Source of the DNA: Symsagittifera roscoffensis
Taxonomy: Eukaryota; Xenacoelomorpha; Acoela; Convolutidae
DNA: 64,000 nucleotides
Direction of reading: 5' to 3'
Assembly: GCF_963678635.1 (NCBI RefSeq)
Contig: NW_026970778.1
Location: 1-64,000, forward strand
Shown: positions 1-12,960 of the stretch, one piece after another
Layout: each line of letters opens with the position of its first letter
Numbering within the stretch: the stretch's first letter is position 1
Position numbers and translations under genes: made by a program
Notes under the pieces: generated by a model
The model's input: only the letters and a program-made list of their open reading frames with translations
What the model was told of the DNA's origin: nothing
Databases searched by the model: none

Positions 1-2007
1 ATCTAGATGTGCCTGCTACTTCTTCGATTGGTTGGTTGACAGGTCCTATCCTTCTCCTAGGATGAATTGTCCTCCTCATCGGTGCTTCTCCCAACCGATC
101 ATGTACGTCTGTTCTTCGACCTGGTTCACTGGAGCTTTGTTGCCGGTAATTTGTGACGGCTGGGACCGTACCCAAGCGTGTTTCCAGGTTAGGAGGCACA
201 AAGGTGGTGATCACCGTATCACTCACCGTTCCCTCTTCCTTCAGCACTCCTGTGTCAAAGAGTTCTGCTTCCAGCTCATCCAACCGTTCTTGGAAGACTC
301 GATTCAACCAAGCTTGTCCTTTGACACTGTCGAAGTGGATGCCATCTGTGGTCAGTCTGGCTTGATCCATGGCTCTCAATTCATGTTCAATGTCCATGAG
401 GATCATTCTTCCGGCATTTCGATTTGCTAGGTTTCTCAAGATGTTGTTCCATCTCATGACTCCCTCGTTGTGCCTTCTTCCTGATGCTGTCAGGCTTCTT
501 GCGTTCATTGGCACTCTGCAAACGGTCAGTACCGCGCAACTGAACTTCTGCCAGAGAGTAGTGAACAAACACACCATCATTGATTCCCACAGTGCTTCCT
601 GCTCATCTGATCCTCTGGAGATATCATTCGTCCCAACTAAGATCATCACATTGGGTATCTTCCCTGGATTCATCAGCTCCACCATGCGATATAATTGGGC
701 AATCGTCGCGCCTCCAAAGGCCATCACCGTGGTGACCCATGAGGTCCTCAAATTCGACAGCACTCTGACTAAGCTGTCTCCCAATATCAGGTGAGATGTC
801 CCGAGTGGTGGTTGCTGCAGGTTCACAGCCGGGCTCCAGGTAGCTCGATTGAAGCAGGCCCTCGGATCTGTCTCCGGAACTCCCGTGAAATTATACTTCA
901 ATTGATTATTCTTCTGCACGTCTATTACACGAGACACTTTCTTCGCTGGCATCTTCCTTACTTTCCTCTCTGGGATTCTCGAGTTCCCCATGAGTGGTGT
1001 CACGTTACTCATCCCTTGTCTGATTACTGTCTGGGAGAGTTGTACTCTGCCCGTATCGTCAATCGTTCCATAGGGTGCAGTCACCCCGGAACCTGGTGCA
1101 TTCTTGTTAGCGACCAATCGTCCAGCTGTCTCTATCAGTTTTCTCACTGTCTGTTCTACGACGGGATCACCCAAGGTGTCACTAGGATCCGGGATTGTTA
1201 CTCGGTTCGTCTCTGCTGGAAGCCGTGTCTCCGTTGTTTGACTCATTTCTCGAGGTGTCAAGAGCTCCATCGGGGACTGCCCACGAGGAATATCCCTTGC
1301 AGGTATCACTTTCTCAATGGACGTCGTCAACGCCGCCTGTTCCGATCGCTCTTTGTATTCCTGCCTTAAGCGTTCGATCTCTTGACCCTGTTTTTTGTTG
1401 CAGTCTTCAAACAACTTTCTCCACATGTCCCGGTCTTCCTCCATCGCCAGCATGGTCTTCGTCATATCGTCTAACTCCTTCTTCGTACTTCTCAGCTGAT
1501 CGTTCATCTCGTCCAGATCTTGTATGGTTTGGTTCGTCTGAACCTTCTGTGTTACTTTCGCCCTTTTTGGTGGCACAGCTGCTCTCAGTGGTGAACCAGA
1601 CGAGGTCGCCTCGCTGTTCATCTCCCGATGCATTCTCGTCAGCCCAGGTTTAGGCTTAGAGGGCATTGGCATCTCACCTGGTTGGTAAGTCCTAGAACTT
1701 CCCAATCCAGGCTCATTCGCCAAGTCACTCCCTGAGAGAGCCCCGTTTCTCCACCTCATCACTCTCATGTTCGGGCGGTCTAGTACTCCTCTTTCTCCAT
1801 ATGCTGCCATCAACAGGACTTCCGTGGGGCGGTCCCCACGGTTGTCGTGCCCCAAGATGTTGATCAGGGCGGTCAGCAACATGACCACGTCTGGGTCCTC
1901 CAGAGCGAAGTCTCGTTCGATCAGCCGACGATAGATCGCATCTACCATCGGTCCTACATATGCCTCTGCCAGGTCCATCATTTCATCCAAGTTGAAATTG
2001 TCCATAC
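1..2007 (-). CDS. Second ORF, unit 1, N-terminal part with SGNH hydrolase (window-cut)
   Basis: This is the start of the roughly 3000-aa second ORF of unit 1, open from its ATG at 2007 to the window edge (about 669 codons). It begins with the same N terminus as the other units, has the long coiled coil near residues 155-225, and contains the SGNH hydrolase blocks (GDS, G, GTND, DGIH). The start codon has A at -3 and G at +4. The sequence is nearly identical to unit 2. It is described in full under unit 3, the only whole copy. The state of the rest of this copy cannot be judged from the window. Confidence 0.85.
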
Positions 2008-2401
2008 TGTTCTTTCCAAGTTTGATTTGATTTCGATTTCAAGTTTTGACTCAAATGAGCAATTAAATGATCAATCAGGATCTAGAAAAGGAATCACGAC
2101 GGTTACACCTGTCAGTTTCACCTAAACATATATCGTTAAAATTTGCTTAAAGACAGTTCAGATAAAAAGATATTTATCCTAAAATTTATCAAAATCAATT
2201 GGTTTCTAAAATTTTGGAATTCGACCTAAGATTGGACAGTCCAAACTTTGGATCTATTCCCAAAATCGTCATTTAGTTGTTCATGGTCACTAACCCCTAC
2301 TTACCCATGATCTTAATAACCTAACACATAACATAACATAACACACATATCACATATTACATGCAACTTGGTCTTTGGCCTAACACCCTCTCGCACATCA
2401 C
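2008..2401. other. Gap between gag-pol and second ORF, unit 1
   Basis: This AT-rich, non-coding gap holds a short run of TAACA-type pentamers (about 2330-2350). On the element strand it also has a pyrimidine tract ending in CTAG (acceptor-like, at about 2082) 75 bases before the second ORF start. The same arrangement recurs in units 2 and 3. No gene is seen. Confidence 0.7.
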
Positions 2402-5400
2402 TCAGCCTATACTTAAGTAATATTTCTTATGTAGATACACTTGTATGTTCGTATCAGAAAATATCACGTGTACAAGCGCGTACAATTCCCGAGGATGCAG
2501 TCTTCCTCTATTTGGATCGTACACTGGAAGCGAGAGCTCCTTCACGTCCATTTCCACAAGGAAGTCCCTCAGCCTCGTCAAAGACAAGACTAGGTTTTCC
2601 GGGTCCACGTGCTGCTTCTCCGTCGCCCTCGTTACCAAGAAGCATAAGTACTTTCCCGGTATTTGCGACACCGCCGGGGGTAAGGCTGCTACGCCCCCTA
2701 TCCCTGGTCTTTGCTTCCAAAGGAATTCCACGTTTTTGTATTCCCTCTTAATATCTGCCGCTAGCGCTGTCCTAAAACTCATGTCTGCGGTGATTGCTAT
2801 CGCACATGTTCTGTTTGTGAGTATGAAATCACTGTCTGTTAGTATTGTGTTACTGGAATATTCATTTGGTAAATTAAAATATGACTCAACTACCCTGCCT
2901 ATGTCAGGTTTCTTAGGTTCTTCGCCTGTTTCTGCTTCTAAGTCTCCTGTTTCTCTTGCTATTCTTAATTTTTTTATTATCAAGTTTTCAGTGTGGGTAA
3001 GTCCTACCCCCACTCCCCGGACAAAAATAACCATCGGCGTCCCCGTCGATCGCATACCGGGTATTAAGTCAAGGTTAGAAGCTGGAATGAGAAGTTGTCC
3101 TTCCTGGGCAGCCCAGGAAGGATCGTCTCGTTCAGTCTTGATGTATTTCATGCTTTCACGATCTACGTCTTGAATCGTGACGCTGGTCTTCTCTGGATCC
3201 GAGGTCGTTTCATTCAGCCACTCTAAGACACGCAGGTTCGTCTGGTCTTGTTCAAATGACTGCTGTTGCTCATCGTCAAATTCTACCTCGGGTTTCGACC
3301 AGTCGTCAACCCACTCATCGTTGTGATCATTGACTATGTCAATGTCTTGTGACACAGTTATTTCCTCTAAGCCCACTACTTCCTCCACTATTTTCTTTAG
3401 ATCTATCCTATCCACTACAAAGTCGTCACCGTAAGGATTGTACTTCTTTCTTGGTCTCGTCCCGTCCTTCCGACGAGTCTGCATCGTGAACGGAAGATCT
3501 GGTTCCAAGTTCTTGGGAACCTCTGTCTGTTCGGGATCCTGCCAATCTTCCTCTGCGTAGGGTAAGGTTTCATCGTCCGCTTCGATCCGTTCGTTTGGAT
3601 CCAGGTCCAGCGGTATATCTGTACCATCCTCTACGATTTCGTTTCCATCGTTCTTCTGCCTGGTGCCTTTTTCATTGACCTCACAAGCAGGATCCATCAT
3701 TAGATACTCCCCTTCTTCCATGTCTGCAGGTATACACCAGTCTTCTGTCGATGGATTGTGTGGCTTGATGTTTTCGTAGTGGGCGGATCGGCCAGTACTC
3801 AGTCTATAAAAGCGTCCCTCTTGGTGCACCTCTGTAATCATGAATGGTCCCCTCCATTTCTTTAGAAGCTTCTTTGTCCCTTTCGGTGGTATAACGTTCT
3901 GAAATACCCATACGTAGTCTCCCACCGAGTGAGCCTTTGCACCAGCTGCTTTCTTGTCGAATCTTTTCCTCTGCCTTGCCTGTGCCTGCTGAGTGTTTCG
4001 TCTACACAAATCGTTCAACTCCTGTTGGCGTTTGATCACATCCCTCACGTAGACCTGTGGGGACGTTTTCTTTCCCTCATATTCTGGGTAGAAGAATGTC
4101 AAGGGTAAAGACTTCTCGTGTCCCGTCAGCATCATGTGTGGACTAACTCCAGTGGTGGAGTGTTGCGTGCTATTATAAGCTCCCATCACCTGTGGAAGGT
4201 ATCTGTCCCAATCGGTCATGTACCTGGAACAATATACCCTCACAATCGACACTAACGTCCTATTCTGTCTTTCCACTAAGCCATTCGTCTGAGGGTGGTA
4301 TGTCGTGGAGTGAGCCTGAGCGACTTGTGACCGTCTCATAAGCTCTTTCGTAAGCTCGCCTACGAAAGCCGTTCCATTGTCCGATTGAAACGTCATTGGA
4401 CAACCATGTCTTGCTATCCACGTATTGATCAGGTGGTCGCATGTCTCTTCCGCCGAGGCAGTTATGCAGGGCACGGCCTCTGCATACTTCGTGAAGTGAT
4501 CTATCATGACCAAGACTTGGTTGTAACCGCTGTCTGTCATGCATATCTTCTGGTGATCTATCTGCACCACCTCGTTGAATTCAGACGACTCAATTGATTG
4601 TAAAGGAAATCGCAACTTCCTAGGATCCTTGACCTGTTGGCATGACAGACATGCTGTCACCCATTTCTCGCATGCTTTTTTCATCCCAGGCTACTCAAAG
4701 CGCTTCAGGATCCTCTGATACACTTTGTCGATCCCTTGATGGCCCATCTGATCATGCGACCTGAATAATAGTTCTGTCTGATAGAGTTGCGGCAACACTA
4801 TCGCGTTATATTTGTATAAGACCTTGTCTTCTTCTCTTCTCCTGCAAGCCACGATCCCGTCCTTGTTCAGATATAATCTCCCCTCCTTCTGCATGAAGTA
4901 TTGTCTCAGGATCCTATAGCTGTCTTCTTCCAGGTCACCTTTGTCAGGTGCACCGTTTTCTATCCACCTTTTTAGGTTGCTTGTCATGCGATCATTTCTC
5001 TGCGCCCTTAGAAGGTCCGAGAGTCTGTATCTCGCCTTCAAGTACGTCTTCATGACCCTCATCTGACTATTCAGCTCGTTGGGCTGATGTGTGTCTTCTT
5101 CCATCTTAACGCACCAAATCTTCGCCAACGGTTGTGTTTCTTGCTGAAACGGTTGAAGATCAGTCCTGACTGCCTCTTTCTGTGGCAATAAGCTCATCGA
5201 ACGTTTCGATACTGCTATTGTTTCTAAGTCATCCGCTGCGTTGTCAAAGACTCTTTCGCTTGGTATTAGGTAGCGATCACTGTCAGGATCCTGGTACACT
5301 TCTCTGTCCAGGTCCCTTGCCCGAGTTTCCACTAGTAGCGTGTGTATCGCTAGTTCTGACAGTTCTGATCCCGAGGTCGAATTCCTGTCGGAATAGGTAT

Positions 5401-8400
5401 CCATTCCTGAGTTTCGGGAATCATCATCCGTCGAAGGTGTTGTGCTGGAGACTGCACGCTCCTCCAGATCATGTCTGTATTTCCTTCGCATCCATCTGAA
5501 CTCCCCGGACAAAACCTTGTTCTCTAGGTCCTGTTTCTCATCAGGAATTTTCTCGTCTATCTCGGACTCCCCGGACAAATTCACTTGTCCCGGGTGTTGA
5601 TCTTGTGATCGCTGGTTTTTCTCCTTATCCTTCTCCCCGGACAAATAGTCTTGCAGCAGATTTTGTTTTACAACTTCACCCTCTTTATCCCGGTCTACAA
5701 AGGTGACAGTTTTCTTTTGCTTGCCGCTCTCCTGTCCTTTCTGTCCGTAAGAAGTACTGGTTAAAATCTCTTGGGGTATTGAGGATACTAGTTGCTGAAC
5801 TATTGTCCTACAATCCCTCTCGTTCTCTTCGTGTTGTCGTCTGGACGGCATGATCTTGACCTTCTCACTGACTGTTAGCGATGTCACTGCTGCTGTCCAC
5901 TCGGGGTTATCTCTGGTCACTTCTCTTTCTAACAATCCACCCAGCATCCGCATCACTTGGGGTGTGACTTGCACCGTTTTATCCAATAATGAGAGGCTGT
6001 TTATATTCATGCGAGAGAGTTCTTGCTGGACCAGGTTCGAGCGCAGCAACAGATCCAATGGGACCGGGTCCTCCCTTGACAGGATCTTTATCTCGGCTGC
6101 TTTCTCTACAGGTAACTCAGGATGCCCTGGAATTGGATGTCCAGACTTATCCAACCATCTCGTTAAGGGAAGCGCTTCATAAGTTTCTTTGTCCAGAAAC
6201 GAGAATCCCTCCTTTACTTCCGCTTGATTGGCCTGCTTCTGCTCCAATCTTTCATAGAACTCAGTTTTCTTACTGAGGTTGTCAGCATTCTGGTGTTTAT
6301 CACGCATCCTATGTTCGATTATCATATGGTAGCCATCCAGTCTTACTATCCATCTACCAATATAACTCTGATCCATCGAGTAGGTCTTCAACCAGGATAA
6401 CGCTCTGTTGTCTACGCGTAACTTGAAGGGAGCGCTCCCCAAGTATGCACGGTACTTCTCCACGAAGGTGACTACTGCAAACATTTCAGCTTTTGGTGCG
6501 CCATATTTCATCTCTGTGTCACTCAAGACTTTGCTGCCGTATGCAATGGGACGGAGAACTGTTCTTCCGTTCCATTCTTGCTCTTGATGCAATATTCCTG
6601 AGATGGCCACCACCGATGCGTCTGTGTCGAGAACATACATGCCCTTTTCTGTAGGCATGCCCAGCACTGGCGCTTCGCACAGTTCCCGCTTTATGTTCTC
6701 GAAGGCAACCTGTGCCTCATCGTTCCATTCGAACTTTTTCCCTTTGTTGCGCATCAGCTTCTGCATCGGGTACACCTTGTCCGCGTATCCTTTTATGAAT
6801 TCTCGGTAATAATTGGCAAACCCTAGGAAGCTCATGAGCTGTGTGTCCGTTCTTGGAGCTTTCCATGTCATCACTGCTTCTACTGCTTCCGGATCTGGCC
6901 TCACACCATGCCTGTCCACCATTCTTCCCAGGTACTTGATCAAATCCCTAAGGATTTCACATTTCGATGGTTTGCATTTCAAGCCTGCTCTTTTCATACA
7001 TCCGAAGACCTCATCGAGCCGATCAATGTGATCCTCCAGGGTCGGTGTCGCTATGACTACATCATCCACGTAGCACATCAAGAGATTCCCGTACTTTTTG
7101 GTCACTCCTGTCAAAGCCTGAGCCATCAGCCTTTGAAAAGTTGCTGTTGCATTGCACAAGCCGAAGGGCATCCTCTTCCACTGGTACAACCCCAATTCGC
7201 ACGCGAAACCGGTTTTCTCCCTATCCTTTTTCCGCAAGGGAACCTGCCAGAAGGCAGAACCTAAGTCCAATGTGGTGAAGAACTTGGCATCACCAAGTTT
7301 AGATAGGCTCTCGTCTATTCGCGGTATCGGGTACGCATCTTTTATCGTTACCGCGTTCAAGTAACGAAAGTCGCAACAAAATCTAAACTGCCCCCCTTTC
7401 TTTTTCGCCATTACTACTCCGCAAGCCCATGGCGATTTCGAGGGTTCTATCATGTCGTATTCAAGCAACATTTCTATTTCCGCTCGGCACGCTTCCGATT
7501 TATGTGGCGTCATTCGCCTTGCGCCTTCCCTATGGGGAATGGCGCCCTCTTCTAGTTCGATTTCGTGTTCGACGAAATTACAGCAACCGATGTCCGCCTT
7601 ATGTTTTGAAAATACTTCGGCGTTCCGATCTAGGAGGTCCCGCAATTTTTCGAAATCTCCCTCACCTATTTTTCCTTTCAAATGTTCTATCTCTGGCAGA
7701 ACCGGTTTGTCAGATTCTAGTTCGTATGACGAGGGGCGTTCCGGAAAATTCGAGCAGCTTGATAAGCCGTCGTCCGTTTCGGATTTCATTGAAAACAATT
7801 TATGAATAGATTTTAATTCATTAATCCTCTTCAAAATTTTATCTTTATTGGCATGATAAGGACAGTCTTTCACATTATGTTTCTTCAAGTTTTGTGTCTC
7901 CTCATAGTCGGTCCTCATCGGCAAAGCGTAGCCAAGCTTCTTTCCACGCTGGATTGAAACCGTGGTGTCCAGTGTGTTCAACAACACACTGACACACAGT
8001 CCGTTTCGCGTTACCGAGAAGCTCCGGCCTAAAATCACCGAACTCTGACTATTTGGATTCGGTACTACGCAAACCTGTTTGCTATCACTTAACGAATTTA
8101 AATTTCTCGTTCTAAAAATTGCTACTACAGCTTGTCCTGGTTGTAACTTTACTTTTCTATCCAAAAAAACTGGTACCTTATTTTCATCTGTTATTATCCT
8201 ATTAATTGGTCTCTTAACATACTTTCGGTCCGGGTTTCTAATCCGTATTAGACCGTTGTTCAAGTCAATCATCACGTCAAAATTCCTGACAAAATCTCTG
8301 CCCAAGATGAATTGGTCGGCGTCGTCCAGATTCTCTACCACCAGGAAGCTCATCCAAAGGTCTCGTCCTCCCATGTGAAGGACCGTTATCGGTGTTCTTC

Positions 8401-11400
8401 CGGCTACGTAGATGGCTCCTCGATTTGCGGCGGCCAGTCGGAGGTTCGTAGGAATCAGATCTTCCCGTGTGAAGCCCATTCTTTCCCAAGTTTTTATCGG
8501 CATCACACTCACCACCGCTCCTGTGTCCAGAAGCCCTGTGACTCCGATTTTTGTTCCGTTGGTGTCGAGCAGGTGTGCTGTCACATCTGCTTCATATCCA
8601 ATGTGTACCGCGTCTTGTTCCATCATGGCGTCATGTTCTATCCTGCGGACTTTGAGTTCCTCTTCACCCAAATAGATCTGCCCTATTTGGTCATCATCTG
8701 TTGTTACATAAGTCCTGGTGTAGATACTGATCCCATCCACGTTCACCATCACTTGATACGGCCCATAGACTTCTAGGTAGCGTCCATGAAGTTTCTTCAT
8801 GCGAGGGCCACCCGTCGTTAGTAGTGCCCTCACAGCCCTCGACTCGGTGCGTGGCTCCATCTGCCTCAGATAGTCTGCATATGTGTCCAAATGCATCAAG
8901 GTGAACTCAGACGGTTCACTCAGATTTCTGATTACCTGATGCCCTGCCACCGAGATTATCGACTGTATTTTACTTCCTTGCGGTGCCATACCGAACCTCT
9001 GACCAGAGATAACATTAAGTTTCATGCTCAAGCTGCTTGATGCTTTTGCCTCTTCAACTTCCGTTGCTTCGAAGGCGTTCAGTTGCTCCTGTAATTTTTC
9101 ATTCTCCAGCTCGAGTTTCACCTTTTGTTCAATCTCTTTCGTCACTAGTTCCTGCTGTACTCTATTTATAGCATCCCTCGCAGCTGCCCTATAATCGATT
9201 TTGAAGTCATCGGCCGCAGTTGCTGGTTCCGGTTCACGTGCTTCCTCTGTTACCGCTTGCATCTTCTTTGCCACCAGCTCTTGAGGTTTATCCTTTCTGC
9301 GTGCCTCCGCTTCACTCAAAAGTCGAGCCTTGCTGGCTTTCACTCCTGACAAAGCTTCTTCATGTCTTGGATGCTTGATGTCTGCCACTGCATCCCAGAA
9401 TTGCGGACAATCTGATTTAAAATGACCTTCCAAGTTACAAAAGAAACACCTCGGGCCGAATTTCGCAATTACTCCTCTCATGAAATCCTCATGATCCAAC
9501 TCTGACGCATCTTCGTCCTCGAGGCTAAAGCCTATTGCTTTCATGCCTTGTTTGTAAGCTGGGCATGCTGACACATGATGGTCTGTTAAACTGCAATTAG
9601 CACAAGAACGTCTCTTGTCCATATCATCCCTCGGTTTGTACCAATTGTTCCCTTGGTTTGCTGGTCCGTAGTTAAAATTGCCATAATTGTTCTTGTAATA
9701 TCCAGATCTCGAAGGAGGTTTCAACAAAAGATACTCTTTTGATTTGAGCCTCAACTCCTCCGGTGTTGGCGCATTAGTTGATAGTGGTGTGTAATGCGTT
9801 GCTAGCATCGTACGAAGTTCATCATTTTTCACACCATCGATGAATTTTGAGGCTACGGCCAGGTTCATCCTTCGGTTTGACTCATCCGGTTGGCTGCGTC
9901 TTCTCAGCATTTCCAAATCATCGAGAAACTTGTCTATTGTTTCATCTTCTCGTTGCCTCCGTTTCTCGAAGCGCATCATCGCCTGGTGCCCCTGCACCCC
10001 TGATCCGAAACGGTTTAACAAGATTTCGAAGATTTTCTCAGCAGTGTCACGTTGATACTGTTTCTTGGCCATGACACAGTTCAGGGCTGTCCCTTCTAAG
10101 TTGCTGGTGAGCGCGCTGCATTCCTGTCTCTCCGACAAGTCCGCTTCCTCAAAATGCAGCTTCATTACCTCTATCCAGGTATCAATACAGCCATCAGATT
10201 CGTCTTTGTAGCATCTTGGTTTCTTAAAGACTCTTCTGGACTTCTCACTGCGTTCATTGGTTCTTGATAACCTCGTCAGGAATGTCTCTAAAGACCTGTT
10301 CAGGGGTTCAAATGCTGTGGCCATTGCCGTAGCATCCCTTGAGTGTCCCGCTTGAGTGTCCTCACACCTTGTCGAAGGCTCTGTGTGCGGTGCATCCCTG
10401 CAATCCGAATCACCATGAGCGTTTCCCGCTTGGCCCATATGACTCCTCCTCGGGCTTGTATGCCCCATGTTGCCAGAATCGCTTCTCCCAGTCGCATGTG
10501 TGCTTTGCGTTGGTCGTTCGTTCGAGGTTTGTCTGTTCCCCGTCGAACTTGCTCTACTGTGCGGTGCGAGCCCCATGCTGTATTACCCCTTGTGGCATAG
10601 CCTGATGAACTGCCCCTGCCTCTAGTGGATCCATATGTCTTCCTCCTTTGATGTTCATTGAAGTTCACCCTCGGTTCCCTGCTGGGACCTCCCGAGTTCG
10701 GCTCTCCTTCTTTTGGTCCACTCTTGCTGCTTAGTAGCCCGTCCAACCTATCCATGATAGCCTGAGTTCACCTCTCCATCATCGCGTCTATATTTGTGTC
10801 AAGAGACCCAAGAGACTGCTCTTGCTGAATTCTTAACTTCTCCATGTCGGCTCTTAAGCGTAACTCCCTCTGTTCCGCCTCTCTTGTCATTCGCGACAAG
10901 TTCCTCGTCATATGTTCGTCCGTTCTTTCTTTCAAGCGTTTTTCGCTTCTGCCAACTTCTTGTCTGTTGCGGTTTATTTCTTCCCGCAGACTTTCTCTTT
11001 CAATGTGAACTGCTCTTTCTAGTTCACTCATCCTTATCGACATCTGTTCATTTTGTTCTCCTAAACTGCCCACTATGTTGTTTAAGGCTTCCTCTAGTGC
11101 TGCCCCGTTATCCATGAGTGGCGTCACTAGTGGTGGTGTAACCCTGTCGGTCCCAGGTAACTTCGTGCTTGTCGAGATCCGGGCCTTGACTCTCTGCTTC
11201 AACGTCTTTTCATTATTTAATTCAGGATCCATTAACGCGTTGCCAAGCCCTCTGGTTCTACTCTCTCCAGGTTGTGGCTCCGAACTTGTCCTAATCGCGA
11301 AGTCCTTTGACTGGCCCGGTGTGTTTGCCTCTTTGCTTATCGTTGTCACTACACCAAATTTGTCCATGGTTCCAGTCTCTCTTCCGACGTGTGCCTCACT

Positions 11401-12009
11401 CTCCTGGATCGAACTATTGAGGCTGACTTGAGATCCAAAGTCCCCTTGCTCCTCTTCATCCTCTTCCTCCTGGGACTCACCATCGTTTCCTGCTCCTCCT
11501 CCCATGCTGAATGGAAAGATGTTTCCGAAGGTGTTCTTCATTCTTTCTGAGAACGATGATGAGGTTGTTTGTTTCCCAGTTCCGCTTGCCATCATAGTGT
11601 TGTCTGTCGGAGATCTTCTAGTTGCCGTTACTTCAGTTGAGATGTCGGACAGTTCCGACATCTCCTCTCGATCCAATGTCCCGGTGGAAGTGGCAAAATC
11701 ATGGCCTTGTTCTACCGGAGTAGATTCACTCGCCAGCCTTCTGCCTCTCCCTTCCAGTCCATTTACTCCCTGGTTGTTGTTCATGGTATGGTCCGTATTG
11801 ACCTCCACTTTTAACAGTTCTCTTCGCTCTTCTGAGGTCTTCTGACTTCTCGTTTCAACCATTCTGCCTGAAACCGTCCCCTCTTTATCGGACCGGGATC
11901 GCTTGATCCAATCCACAAAAGGATCGGTCATCGTTTTTCTTTGCTCTTCAGGTATGAATTTTCTAGAGCTATTACCTCGTTTTGGTATCCTTGACTTGTC
12001 TAGACTCAT
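2402..12009 (-). pseudogene. gag-pol region, unit 1 (broken)
   Basis: This region is colinear with the whole gag-pol of unit 3 over its full length. It shows the same N-terminal acidic and coiled-coil region, Gag core, two CCHC knuckles, DTGA protease, YVDD reverse transcriptase, RNase H, DDE integrase, GPF module and C-terminal macro-like domain. It is broken, with about two breaks, one of them shared with unit 2. It is nearly identical to unit 2, so the damage is recent relative to the family. It should be read as a fossil copy; the domain annotation is given under unit 3. Confidence 0.9.
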
Positions 12010-12281
12010 TTTCTATTTGTCACTTTTTAATACCTATACTTAACTCGATTGCTAGAGACTTTATAGTTTTATTAACAATAATAATGACACAACACAATAA
12101 ATTCCACAAGATTCTATTAAATAGTGACCAAGAATCCCTGTATGTTGTCAGAGTACAGTTTGTATAAAATTTATTCACACTAACCGATTATCGGTCCAAA
12201 GATCTGGAAACTAGCACAATATGATGTTATCAGTCAATTTAAAAGATAGTGTACTCACTACCCAATCAAGCACAGTTTAGG
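12010..12281 (-). other. Leader between LTR1 and gag-pol, unit 1
   Basis: This AT-rich leader of about 270 bases lies between the proposed LTR edge and the gag-pol ATG (context gaaaATGag, A at -3). No primer-binding site beginning TGG was found directly after the proposed LTR edge, so either the edge is slightly off or priming is unusual. It is conserved in all three units. Confidence 0.5.
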
Positions 12282-12418
12282 TTGATTTAAAATCAAAAAC
12301 AAAAAATATATATTGACACAATATGAATGTATATATAAAAAAACGTATGTGTCTTGTACTCTTAGTCGGTCGCAGTACAATAGTCGAACCTGTCTTTTAA
12401 AGAAAAAGCTTTCCCTGC

Positions 12419-12433
12419 TTGGTGCTGCACCAA
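12419..12433. other. Perfect palindrome in LTR R/U5 side
   Basis: The sequence ttggtgctgcaccaa forms 7-base arms around one base. It is identical in LTR2 (35951-35965) and present in LTR3. It lies in the best conserved 250 bases of the LTR, next to the stem-loop at 12517-12556. A structured leader RNA element for packaging or priming is possible, but that is inference. Confidence 0.5.
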
Positions 12434-12516
12434 ACAGACAAAACTTTGAAGGCAGTTATTTTCTCAAGTGGGCGTCTATTGCACCCACCGAGTATTGTGT
12501 TACCTATCTGCCTTCG

Positions 12517-12556
12517 GACTGCCCGAGCTAGACCTACTAAAATCCTCAGGGCAGTC
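12517..12556. other. Stem-loop in LTR R/U5 side (LTR1)
   Basis: Arms gactgccc (12517-12524) and gggcagtc (12549-12556) are perfectly complementary over 8 bases with a 24-base loop. Exact equivalents lie at 36049-36088 in LTR2 and 59527-59566 in LTR3. The role is unknown. Confidence 0.5.
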
Positions 12557-12786
12557 ACTTTTCCCAAAAACGTATTATGTTCCAATCCACACCAATGAGT
12601 CACGCTCTTTTTAATTTAGACTTATTGTCGCGAATATCCGAGTTCGGACCTGTTTTGTATTAGTCTGGTTCTTTTTGAAAGGCAAGTTACCAGTGCAGTC
12701 ACTGATACCTAGCCTGTGTATTAATAACCTAATACCTCTCGCTTTTTAGTCTTTCTTTCGTTTACCTAAGTCCTTAATAAAATAAT

Positions 12787-12960
12787 ACCCCTCCGGATTG
12801 GCACAAATAGGACCCTTCCGGACTGTCAGAATATGGACCCCTCCGGATTGGGACCCCTCCGAGTTATTTAATAGTAGACCCCTCCGGATTAGGAGCCCTT
12901 AGCTCTGTCAAAGTAGCTTTTCGTATTTTTCTTAATTTCAGCTTATACCCCTCCGGATAC
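12787..12960. repeat. Cluster of CCCCTCCGGATT-type motifs, LTR1
   Basis: Six spaced copies of a 12-13 base motif (consensus acccctccggattg, with variants ccttccggactg and cccctccgagtt) are separated by short unrelated spacers. More copies are scattered to 14340. Inverted copies (aatccggaagg) occur near 13645 and 14733. Confidence 0.7.

Noticed and set aside
12360-12410. tRNA gene suggested by a GGTTCGACT-like T-arm on the minus strand
   Set aside because: No acceptor stem, D-arm or anticodon arm can be laid out around it.
12787-12960. CRISPR-like array
   Set aside because: The repeats are too short (12-13 bases), imperfect and irregularly spaced, and the sequence is eukaryotic retroelement LTR.
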